Origin: Pseudomonas sp. SJZ074
GTDB taxonomy: Bacteria; Pseudomonadota; Gammaproteobacteria; Pseudomonadales; Pseudomonadaceae
DNA: 64,000 nucleotides
Assembly (NCBI RefSeq): GCF_007828215.1
Contig: NZ_VIUE01000029.1
Location: forward strand, 1-64,000
Direction of reading: 5' to 3'
Shown here: positions 56,369 through 64,000 of the stretch, piece by piece
Layout: the number at the start of each line of letters is the position of its first letter
Position numbering within the stretch: the stretch's first letter is position 1
Made by a program: the position numbers and the translations under genes
The notes under the pieces: model-generated
Seen by the model: the letters and a program-made list of their open reading frames with translations, nothing else
The model's database searches: none
Told to the model about the DNA's origin: nothing

Positions 56369-56396
56369 TGGGCCGGCGGTGACGCGGTATTGAGGT

Positions 56397-56885
56397 TCAG
56401 GTACCCAACGTCAACCCATTCGCCGGCAGCGGCAATGCCGTCTTGTAGCGCACCTGCTTGAGCGCGAAGCTGGAGCGGATATTCGCCACGCCCGGGACCT
56501 TGGTCAGGAAGTCCATCATGAACCGCTCCAGGGACTGGATCGTGGGTACCAGTACGCGGATCAGGTAATCCGGATCGCCCGCCATCAAGTAGCACTCCAT
56601 CACCTCGGGCCGGTCGGAAATCGCCTCTTCAAAATGCTGCAGTGCCTCCTCCACCTGCTTCTCCAGGCTGACGTGGATGAACACATTGACATGCAGGCCC
56701 AGCAGGTCGGCATCCAGCAGCGTGACCTGCTCGCGGATCACCCCCAGCTCCTCCATGGCCCGTACGCGGTTGAAGCACGGCGTTGGCGAAAGGTTGACCG
56801 AACGGGCGAGATCGGCGTTGGTGATGCGGGCGTTTTCCTGAAGGCTGTTCAGAATGCCGATGTCGGTGCGATCCAGTTTGCGCAT
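56397..56885 (-). CDS. bkdR: Lrp/AsnC-family activator of the bkd operon
   Basis: A 162-residue regulator. The N-terminal winged helix is [27 protein letters not shown] with recognition helix [14 protein letters not shown], followed by the RAM ligand domain ([32 protein letters not shown]). It is divergent from bkdA1 and, as in P. putida, probably binds branched-chain amino acids and activates the bkd genes. Length and context match BkdR. Confidence 0.92.
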   Translation of the reverse strand: MRKLDRTDIGILNSLQENARITNADLARSVNLSPTPCFNRVRAMEELGVIREQVTLLDADLLGLHVNVFIHVSLEKQVEEALQHFEEAISDRPEVMECYLMAGDPDYLIRVLVPTIQSLERFMMDFLTKVPGVANIRSSFALKQVRYKTALPLPANGLTLGT

Positions 56886-56914
56886 GAGACAGATATTCCT
56901 GATTTTTATCGTTG

Positions 56915-56933
56915 TGCAGATTTTTTATCTGCA
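56915..56933. promoter_or_regulatory. 19-bp dyad TGCAGAT-N5-ATCTGCA, putative BkdR site
   Basis: Perfect 7-bp arms flank TTTTT in the 191-bp gap between bkdR and bkdA1, 30 bp upstream of bkdR. The core CAGATTTTTTATCTG fits the AT-rich dyads bound by Lrp-type proteins. Autoregulation of bkdR and activation of bkdA1 are the expected roles. Confidence 0.6.
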
Positions 56934-57070
56934 AATAGTCCGAACAGCAAGCCAACAGAGAAAAATATTCTTCGCCGTCGAGCCTATGATTGTTGTAGGA
57001 CAATTCTTCTTATCCAGGAGATTTGTCAGCTAGCGCGCCCACTACAAGAAATTCACAAGATCGAGCGTAG

Positions 57071-58312
<1,242 letters not shown>

Positions 58313-58313
58313 C

Positions 58314-59372
58314 ATGAACGATCACAACACCAATATTGCGCTGGATACCGCCATGACCACTACCACCATGACCATGATCCAGGCCCTGCGCTCGGCCATG
58401 GACGTGATGCTCGAACGTGACGACAACGTCGTGGTGTTCGGCCAGGACGTGGGCTACTTCGGCGGCGTGTTCCGCTGCACCGAAGGCCTGCAGAACAAGT
58501 ACGGCACCTCGCGGGTGTTCGACGCGCCGATCTCCGAAAGTGGCATCGTCGGCGTGGCGGTGGGCATGGGCGCCTACGGGCTGCGACCGGTGGCCGAGAT
58601 CCAGTTCGCCGACTACGTCTACCCGGCCTCGGACCAGATCATTTCCGAGGCGGCCCGCCTGCGCTATCGCTCGGCCGGCGAGTTCACCGCGCCAATGACC
58701 CTGCGCATGCCCTGCGGCGGCGGCATCTACGGCGGCCAGACCCACAGCCAGAGCATCGAAGCGATGTTCACCCAGGTCTGCGGCCTGCGCACCGTGATGC
58801 CCTCCAACCCGTACGACGCCAAGGGCCTGCTGATTGCCTCCATCGAGAACGATGACCCAGTGATCTTCCTCGAACCCAAGCGCCTGTATAACGGCCCGTT
58901 CGACGGCCACCACGACCGCCCGGTGACGCCATGGTCGAAACACCCGACGGCCCAGGTCCCCGACGGCTACTACACGGTGCCGCTGGATGTCGCCGCCATC
59001 ACCCGTCCAGGCAAGGACGTGACCATCCTCACCTACGGCACCACGGTTTATGTGTCCCAGGCCGCCGCCGAGGAAACCGGCATCGATGCCGAGGTCATCG
59101 ACCTGCGCAGCCTGTGGCCGCTGGATCTGGACACCATCGTCAAGTCGGTGAAGAAGACCGGCCGTTGCGTGATCGTCCACGAAGCCACCCGCACCTGCGG
59201 CTTCGGCGCCGAACTGGTGTCGCTGGTCCAGGAACACTGCTTCCATCACCTGGAAGCGCCTATCGAACGCGTCACCGGCTGGGACACGCCCTACCCGCAT
59301 GCGCAGGAGTGGGCGTATTTCCCAGGGCCGTCCCGTGTGGGCGCGGCGTTGAAACGGGTCATGGAGGTCTGA
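58314..59372 (+). CDS. bkdA2: branched-chain 2-oxo acid dehydrogenase E1 beta
   Basis: A 352-residue transketolase-like subunit. The N-terminal pyrimidine domain has NVVVFGQDVGYFGGVFRCTEGL and SESGIVGVAVGMGAYG, and the C-terminal domain has EVIDLRSLWPLDLDTIVKSVKKTGR. It pairs with E1 alpha. The segment HSQSIEAMFTQVCGLRTVMPSNPYDAKG is typical. It begins 1 bp after the E1 alpha stop and ends directly before bkdB. Confidence 0.94.
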   Translation: MNDHNTNIALDTAMTTTTMTMIQALRSAMDVMLERDDNVVVFGQDVGYFGGVFRCTEGLQNKYGTSRVFDAPISESGIVGVAVGMGAYGLRPVAEIQFADYVYPASDQIISEAARLRYRSAGEFTAPMTLRMPCGGGIYGGQTHSQSIEAMFTQVCGLRTVMPSNPYDAKGLLIASIENDDPVIFLEPKRLYNGPFDGHHDRPVTPWSKHPTAQVPDGYYTVPLDVAAITRPGKDVTILTYGTTVYVSQAAAEETGIDAEVIDLRSLWPLDLDTIVKSVKKTGRCVIVHEATRTCGFGAELVSLVQEHCFHHLEAPIERVTGWDTPYPHAQEWAYFPGPSRVGAALKRVMEV

Positions 59373-60641
59373 ATGGGCACGCACGTTATCAAGATGCCGG
59401 ACATCGGCGAAGGCATCGCGGAAGTAGAACTGGCGGCATGGCACGTCAAGGTCGGTGACCTGGTGACCGAGGATCAGGTCCTGGCCGACGTCATGACCGA
59501 CAAGGCCATGGTGGACATCCCTTCGCCCGTGCATGGCCGGGTCATCGCTCTCGGCGGTGAGCCGGGTGAAGTCATGGCGGTGGGCAGCGAACTGATCCGT
59601 ATTGAAGTGGAAGGTGCTGGCAACCTGAAGGAGTCGGCACAGGCGCCGGCTGCGGCGCCAGCCGCCGAGCCCGCGCCGCCCAAAGCACCTGAGCCTGTGA
59701 CGCAAAAGCCTGTCGCCGCGCAATGCCCGGCCCGGCAACCCCAGACCCCGGTGGCCCGCGATCCCGAGGAGCGCCCACTGGCCTCACCGGCTGTGCGCAA
59801 GCACGCACTGGACCTGGGCATCCAACTGCGTCTGGTCCAGGGCAGCGGCCCTGCCGGCCGGGTCCTGCACGAAGACCTGGAAGCTTATCTGGCCCAAGGG
59901 CCTTCGACGCCGGCCAAGGGCGGCTCAGGCTACGCCGAGCGCCACGACGAGCAGCAGATCCCGGTGATCGGCATGCGGCGCAAGATCGCCCAGCGCATGC
60001 AGGAAGCCACCCAGCGCGCCGCCCACTTCAGCTATGTTGAGGAGATCGACGTCACCGCCCTCGAAGAGCTGCGGGTTCACCTGAATGAAAAACACGGCGC
60101 CAGCCGTGGCAAGTTGACCTTGCTGCCGTTCCTGATGCGGGCGCTGGTGGTGGCTTTGCGGGACTTCCCACAGATGAACGCGCGCTATGACGACGAAGCC
60201 CAGGTCATCACCCGCTCCGGTGCGGTGCATATCGGCGTTGCCACCCAGAGCGACGTCGGCCTGATGGTGCCGGTGGTGCGCCACGCTGAGGCCCGCAGCC
60301 TGTGGGACAGCGCGGCGGAAATCTCGCGCCTGGCCACGGCGGCCCGCAATGGCAAGGCCAGCCGTGACGAACTGTCCGGCTCGACCATCACCCTGACCAG
60401 CCTCGGCGCGTTGGGCGGGATCGTCAGCACACCGGTGCTGAACCTGCCGGAAGTGGCGATCGTCGGCGTGAACAGAATCGTCGAGCGGCCTGTGGTGATC
60501 AAGGGCCAAGTGGTGATCCGCAAGATGATGAACCTCTCCAGCTCATTCGATCACCGGGTGGTCGACGGCATGGACGCTGCGCAATTCATCCAGGCCCTGC
60601 GCGGCCTGCTCGAACAACCCGCCACCTTGTTTGTGGACTGA
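59373..60641 (+). CDS. bkdB: branched-chain 2-oxo acid dehydrogenase E2 (lipoamide acyltransferase)
   Basis: A 422-residue acyltransferase. The lipoyl domain carries Lys44 ([11 protein letters not shown]). A proline/alanine-rich linker follows (about 85-130), then the E1/E3-binding domain (about 133-172, [16 protein letters not shown]) and the catalytic domain from about 190, ending with His394 and Asp398 ([10 protein letters not shown]). The linker is unusually rich in QKP and AAPAAEPAP repeats, as usual for E2s. It starts directly at the bkdA2 stop. Confidence 0.94.
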   Translation: MGTHVIKMPDIGEGIAEVELAAWHVKVGDLVTEDQVLADVMTDKAMVDIPSPVHGRVIALGGEPGEVMAVGSELIRIEVEGAGNLKESAQAPAAAPAAEPAPPKAPEPVTQKPVAAQCPARQPQTPVARDPEERPLASPAVRKHALDLGIQLRLVQGSGPAGRVLHEDLEAYLAQGPSTPAKGGSGYAERHDEQQIPVIGMRRKIAQRMQEATQRAAHFSYVEEIDVTALEELRVHLNEKHGASRGKLTLLPFLMRALVVALRDFPQMNARYDDEAQVITRSGAVHIGVATQSDVGLMVPVVRHAEARSLWDSAAEISRLATAARNGKASRDELSGSTITLTSLGALGGIVSTPVLNLPEVAIVGVNRIVERPVVIKGQVVIRKMMNLSSSFDHRVVDGMDAAQFIQALRGLLEQPATLFVD

Positions 60642-60655
60642 TACCAGGAGCAGGC

Positions 60656-62041
60656 ATGCAACAGACTTTGAACACCACCCTGCTGATCATTGGCGGAGGC
60701 CCTGGCGGTTACGTCGCGGCGATCCGCGCCGGCCAGTTGGGCATCCCGACCATTCTCGTGGAAGGCCAGGCGCTGGGCGGGACGTGCCTGAACATAGGCT
60801 GCATTCCGTCCAAGGCACTGATCCATGTGGCCGAGCAATTTCATCAGGCACAACTCCATAGCCAGGGCTCGGCCCTGGGTATCAGCGTGTCGGCGCCGGT
60901 GCTGGACATCGGCAAGAGCGTGGAATGGAAGAACGGTATCGTCGATCGCCTGACCACCGGCGTGGCCACACTGCTGAAGAAGCACAAGGTCCAGGTCATT
61001 CACGGCTGGGCCAAGGTCATCGACGGCAAGACCGTCGAGATTGGCGATAGCCGCATCCAGTGCGAACACCTGCTGCTGGCGACCGGCTCGAAAAGCGTCG
61101 ACCTGCCGATGCTGCCAGTGGGCGGGCCGATCATTTCCTCCACCGAAGCCCTCGCCCCCACTTCGGTGCCCAAGCACCTGGTGGTGGTCGGCGGCGGCTA
61201 CATCGGCCTGGAGTTGGGCATCGCCTACCGCAAGCTTGGCGCCGAGGTCAGCGTGGTCGAAGCCCAGGAACGGATCCTGCCGGCCTACGATGGCGAACTG
61301 ACCCAACCGGTGCACGAGACGCTCAAACAGTTGGGGGTGAAGCTCTACCTCAAGCACAGCGTCGAAGGGTTCGATGCCCAGGCCAGAACCTTGCAAGTGC
61401 GCGACCCCGCTGGCGACACGCTGAACCTGACCACCGACCGAGTGTTGGTGGCGGTCGGGCGCAAGCCCAATAGCCAAGGCTGGAATCTCGAAGCGTTGGA
61501 CTTGGCGATGAACGGTGCGGCGGTGAAAATCGACCACCGCTGCCAGACCAGCATGCGCAACGTCTGGGCCATCGGCGACCTGAGCGGCGAACCGATGCTC
61601 GCCCACCGGGCCATGGCCCAGGGCGAGATGGTCGCCGAACTGATCGCTGGCAAGGCGCGCGAATTCGCCCCAGCGGCGATTCCCGCAGTGTGCTTTACCG
61701 ACCCGGAATTAGTGGTCGTGGGCAAGACGCCAGACGAAGCCAAGGCCGCCGGCCTGGATTGCATCGTCTCCAGCTTCCCGTTCGCCGCCAACGGCCGGGC
61801 GATGACGCTGGAATCGAAGAGTGGTTTCGTGCGGGTGGTGGCGCGTCGGGACAACCATGTGATCGTCGGCTGGCAAGCGGTCGGGGCTGGGGTCTCGGAA
61901 CTGTCCACCGCGTTCGGCCAGTCCCTGGAAATGGGCGCACGGCTGGAAGACATTGCCGGCACCATCCACGCCCATCCGACGCTGGGCGAGGCGGTGCAGG
62001 AAGCGGCGTTGCGGGCGTTGGGGCATGCGTTGCATCTGTGA
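60656..62041 (+). CDS. lpdV: dihydrolipoyl dehydrogenase E3 of the BKD complex
   Basis: A 461-residue flavoprotein disulfide reductase. [11 protein letters not shown] binds FAD, the redox pair Cys44/Cys49 is in [25 protein letters not shown] binds NAD, and the C-terminal HPTLGE (from His440) provides the catalytic base. It reoxidises the dihydrolipoamide of BkdB. ATG 60656 lies 14 bp after the bkdB stop behind CAGGAGCAGGC. Fourth and last gene of the bkd operon. Confidence 0.94.
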   Translation: MQQTLNTTLLIIGGGPGGYVAAIRAGQLGIPTILVEGQALGGTCLNIGCIPSKALIHVAEQFHQAQLHSQGSALGISVSAPVLDIGKSVEWKNGIVDRLTTGVATLLKKHKVQVIHGWAKVIDGKTVEIGDSRIQCEHLLLATGSKSVDLPMLPVGGPIISSTEALAPTSVPKHLVVVGGGYIGLELGIAYRKLGAEVSVVEAQERILPAYDGELTQPVHETLKQLGVKLYLKHSVEGFDAQARTLQVRDPAGDTLNLTTDRVLVAVGRKPNSQGWNLEALDLAMNGAAVKIDHRCQTSMRNVWAIGDLSGEPMLAHRAMAQGEMVAELIAGKAREFAPAAIPAVCFTDPELVVVGKTPDEAKAAGLDCIVSSFPFAANGRAMTLESKSGFVRVVARRDNHVIVGWQAVGAGVSELSTAFGQSLEMGARLEDIAGTIHAHPTLGEAVQEAALRALGHALHL

Positions 62042-62067
62042 CCAGGGATTGAGGGTGTGAGTGACTG

Positions 62068-62155
62068 CCTCTTCGCGAGCAAGCCCGCTCCCACATTGGA
62101 TTGCGTTCGCACAAACGACCGAGATCAACTGTGGGAGCGGGCTTGCTCGCGAATT
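62068..62155. repeat. REP pair between lpdV and ilvE
   Basis: CTTCGCGAGCAAGCCCGCTC (62070 onwards) and CTGTGGGAGCGGGCTTGCTC (62129 onwards) are inverted copies about 35 bp apart, with the tails pointing outward. They separate the bkd operon from ilvE. Confidence 0.85.
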
Positions 62156-62295
62156 CGCAAGAACAGCGCCCTTTATCTGCCTGTCACCCATCGAGCAGGC
62201 TGCGAAACAGCCCCGGAATGAAGTATTGTTGTCCCCATCCAAAAAACGTCAGAAGCCTTGACCGTTTCGACGGTTATGAAGATATAGAGGGTGTC

Positions 62296-63315
62296 ATGGG
62301 TAACGAGAGCATCAATTGGGACAAACTGGGCTTTGACTACATCAAGACCGACAAGCGCTACCTGTCGCACTGGCGCAATGGTGCCTGGGATACCGGCACC
62401 CTGACCGACGACAACGTACTGCACATCAGCGAGGGCTCCACTGCCCTGCACTACGGCCAGCAGTGTTTCGAAGGCCTCAAGGCCTACCGCTGCAAGGACG
62501 GCTCGATCAACCTGTTCCGCCCGGACCAGAACGCCGCCCGCATGCAGCGCAGCTGCGCACGCCTGCTGATGCCGCACGTCGATACCGAACAATTCATCGA
62601 AGCCTGCAAGCAAGTGGTGCGCGCCAACGAGCGCTTCATTCCGCCTTATGGCACCGGCGGCGCGCTGTACCTGCGCCCCTTCGTGATCGGCGTGGGTGAC
62701 AACATTGGCGTGCGCACCGCACCCGAGTTCATTTTCTCGGTCTTCTGCATTCCGGTCGGCGCCTACTTCAAGGGCGGCCTGACCCCGCACAACTTCCTGA
62801 TCTCCAGCTTCGACCGCGCCGCCCCACAAGGCACCGGCGCCGCCAAGGTCGGCGGCAACTACGCCGCCAGCCTGATGCCCGGCTCCCAGGCCAAGAAGGC
62901 CAGCTTCGCCGACTGCATCTACCTCGACCCGCTGACCCATTCGAAAATCGAAGAAGTCGGCTCGGCCAACTTCTTCGGCATCACCCATGACAACAAATTC
63001 GTCACGCCCAACTCCCCGTCGGTCCTGCCAGGCATCACCCGCCTGTCGCTGATCGAGCTGGCCAAGACCCGCCTGGGCCTGGAAGTGGTTGAAGGCGATG
63101 TGTTCATCGACAAGCTGTCGGATTTCAAGGAAGCCGGCGCCTGCGGTACCGCGGCGGTGATCACCCCGATCGGCGGCATCAACTACAAGGACAAGCTGCA
63201 CGTGTTCCACAGCGAAACCGAAGTCGGCCCGATCACCCAGAAGCTCTATAAAGAGCTGACCGGCGTGCAGACCGGCGACGTGGAAGCGCCGGCGGGTTGG
63301 ATCGTCAAGGTCTGA
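62296..63315 (+). CDS. ilvE: branched-chain amino acid aminotransferase
   Basis: A 339-residue PLP enzyme of fold IV, long (eukaryote-like) BCAT type. Lys184 in GAAKVGGNYAASLMPGSQA is the expected PLP lysine; HYGQQCFEGLKAYR and RLLMPHVDTEQFIEAC are family segments. It interconverts Val, Leu and Ile with their 2-oxo acids, feeding the BKD complex encoded just upstream. ATG 62296 (MGNESINWDKL) is used because the upstream frame is REP-derived. About 140 bp of spacer separates it from the REP pair. Confidence 0.92.
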   Translation: MGNESINWDKLGFDYIKTDKRYLSHWRNGAWDTGTLTDDNVLHISEGSTALHYGQQCFEGLKAYRCKDGSINLFRPDQNAARMQRSCARLLMPHVDTEQFIEACKQVVRANERFIPPYGTGGALYLRPFVIGVGDNIGVRTAPEFIFSVFCIPVGAYFKGGLTPHNFLISSFDRAAPQGTGAAKVGGNYAASLMPGSQAKKASFADCIYLDPLTHSKIEEVGSANFFGITHDNKFVTPNSPSVLPGITRLSLIELAKTRLGLEVVEGDVFIDKLSDFKEAGACGTAAVITPIGGINYKDKLHVFHSETEVGPITQKLYKELTGVQTGDVEAPAGWIVKV

Positions 63316-63365
63316 TCCGGTAGTACCGAGGGGGCCTGCCCTCTCGTGTGGTGTTGCTGATGACG

Positions 63366-63463
63366 CCATCGCGAGCAGGCTCGCTCCCACGGGGTGCCTC
63401 GGTGTTCATGGGGCTTGCGTTCAACGCAACTCCACTGTGGGAGCGAGCCTGCTCGCGATAGCG
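63366..63463. repeat. REP pair overlapping the end of the ArsR-type gene
   Basis: CATCGCGAGCAGGCTCGCTC (63367 onwards) and TGTGGGAGCGAGCCTGCTCG (63436 onwards) are inverted copies. The right copy lies inside the leftward reading frame of the regulator and encodes its last residues. Confidence 0.82.
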
Positions 63464-64000
63464 CCGGCGGGTTCGACATCCCGTTCGGCACTGACACCCA
63501 ATCGCCCAACCATCTCCCGACGCCCCTTGGCCGTCACCGCCAATGCCCGGCTGTCCAGGTCCTGGGTCACCCACTGGCGTTTGATCGCCAATTGCAGCAA
63601 TGCCGCTCCCAAGGCACCGCCCAGATGGGGCCGACGCATGCTCCAGTCCAGGCAGGGGCAGGCGAATCGGCGTCGCTCACGGGCCAAGGCCTGGACGTCG
63701 ATGCCCAACGCCTCGAACAGCGTCTTGCCGGACTCACTCAGCCGATAATCCTGTCCTTCCATCTCTAGCAACCATCCGGCTTCGATCATGCGGTCATGCA
63801 ACCGCACCGCGAGGGTGCCGGCCATATGGTCGTAGCAGGTGCGGGCAAATTGCAGGCGATCCGGAGTGCGCGACACAAAAGCCGGCGCGGTTTTCTGACC
63901 GATCACCATCAGCGCTTCCAGCGCCTGGGCGACACGCTTGTCCGCCAGGCTGTAGTAGCGATGACGGCCCTGGACGTGCAACCGCACCAGGGCCAGGTCC
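63421..64000 (-). CDS. ArsR-family winged-helix regulator, partial (N terminus beyond the window)
   Basis: The C-terminal 190 or so residues of a regulator whose start lies right of the window. LVRLHVQGRHRYYSLADKRVAQALEALM is the end of an ArsR-type winged helix (wing and last helix). The following part (FARTCYDHMAGTLAVRLHDRMIEAGWL, ACPCLDWSMRRPHLGGALGAALL) belongs to the longer ArsR regulators of about 230 residues, with a Cys pair near ACPC. The last 14 codons (AIASRLAPT and following) are translated from a REP element. Confidence 0.8.
   Translation of the reverse strand, partial: DLALVRLHVQGRHRYYSLADKRVAQALEALMVIGQKTAPAFVSRTPDRLQFARTCYDHMAGTLAVRLHDRMIEAGWLLEMEGQDYRLSESGKTLFEALGIDVQALARERRRFACPCLDWSMRRPHLGGALGAALLQLAIKRQWVTQDLDSRALAVTAKGRREMVGRLGVSAERDVEPAGAIASRLAPTVELR

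Overview
The window is typical chromosomal DNA of a Pseudomonas of the fluorescens group. It is GC-rich. Short inverted repeats built on GTGGGAGCGGGCTTGCTCGCG (REP type) and on TGTGGCGAGGG/CCCTCGCCACA occur throughout the gaps between genes. The gene content also fits this group: hcnABC hydrogen cyanide synthase, the bkd branched-chain keto acid dehydrogenase operon, a myo-inositol regulon, a fused-subunit Mrp/Pha antiporter and an OprD-type porin. I see no tRNA, rRNA, insertion sequence, prophage or CRISPR array. Assignments rest on reading motifs and on family knowledge, since no database search was possible.

Layout from left to right. 0.2-4.4 kb: a Gfo/Idh/MocA oxidoreductase, a COG4529-type FAD/NAD(P) protein, an XRE-cupin regulator and a divergent EamA exporter. 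4.5-10.7 kb: the Mrp/Pha antiporter operon (fused A+B, then C, D, E, F, G). 10.6-16.2 kb: small and orphan genes, including a DUF3995 membrane protein, an OpuAC-type binding protein, a DUF2789 protein, a chemoreceptor with a C-terminal sensor and a DksA paralogue with a broken zinc finger. 16.5-30.8 kb: myo-inositol catabolism and uptake (iolCJ, iolE, iolB, iolI, iolD, iolG, an IolW-like dehydrogenase and an ABC transporter), all leftward, with the RpiR-family regulator iolR divergent. 31-36.3 kb: hcnABC leftward and a divergent OmpR-type two-component system. 36.9-46.8 kb: reductive pyrimidine degradation (NCS1 permease, beta-ureidopropionase, PAS-LuxR regulator, dihydropyrimidinase, PreT/PreA, RutR-like TetR). 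47.2-54.4 kb: hexuronate uptake and oxidation (porin, uronate dehydrogenase, SMP-30 lactonase, TRAP transporter, aldose epimerase). 54.4-56.2 kb: a TauE/SafE exporter divergent from a persulfide-dioxygenase-like hydrolase. 56.4-63.3 kb: bkdR, bkdA1-bkdA2-bkdB-lpdV and ilvE. 63.4 kb to the end: an ArsR-type regulator cut by the window edge.

The pathways fit together as follows. The inositol genes take imported inositol to malonate semialdehyde and dihydroxyacetone phosphate; iolA/mmsA is not in the window. The pyrimidine genes take uracil or thymine to beta-alanine or beta-aminoisobutyrate. The uronate genes turn galacturonate or glucuronate into an aldarate, whose dehydratases must lie elsewhere. 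BCAT and the BKD complex oxidise branched-chain amino acids.

The most useful regulatory observations are these. Matching 16-bp dyads lie before iolC and before the inositol transporter, and related half-sites lie before the first gene. A perfect 17-bp dyad sits between the XRE-cupin gene and the EamA gene. An ANR-type box and GGA motifs lie before hcnA. A 19-bp dyad lies between bkdR and bkdA1. REP doublets sit in three junctions of the inositol operon. I found no clearly new defence or mobile system.
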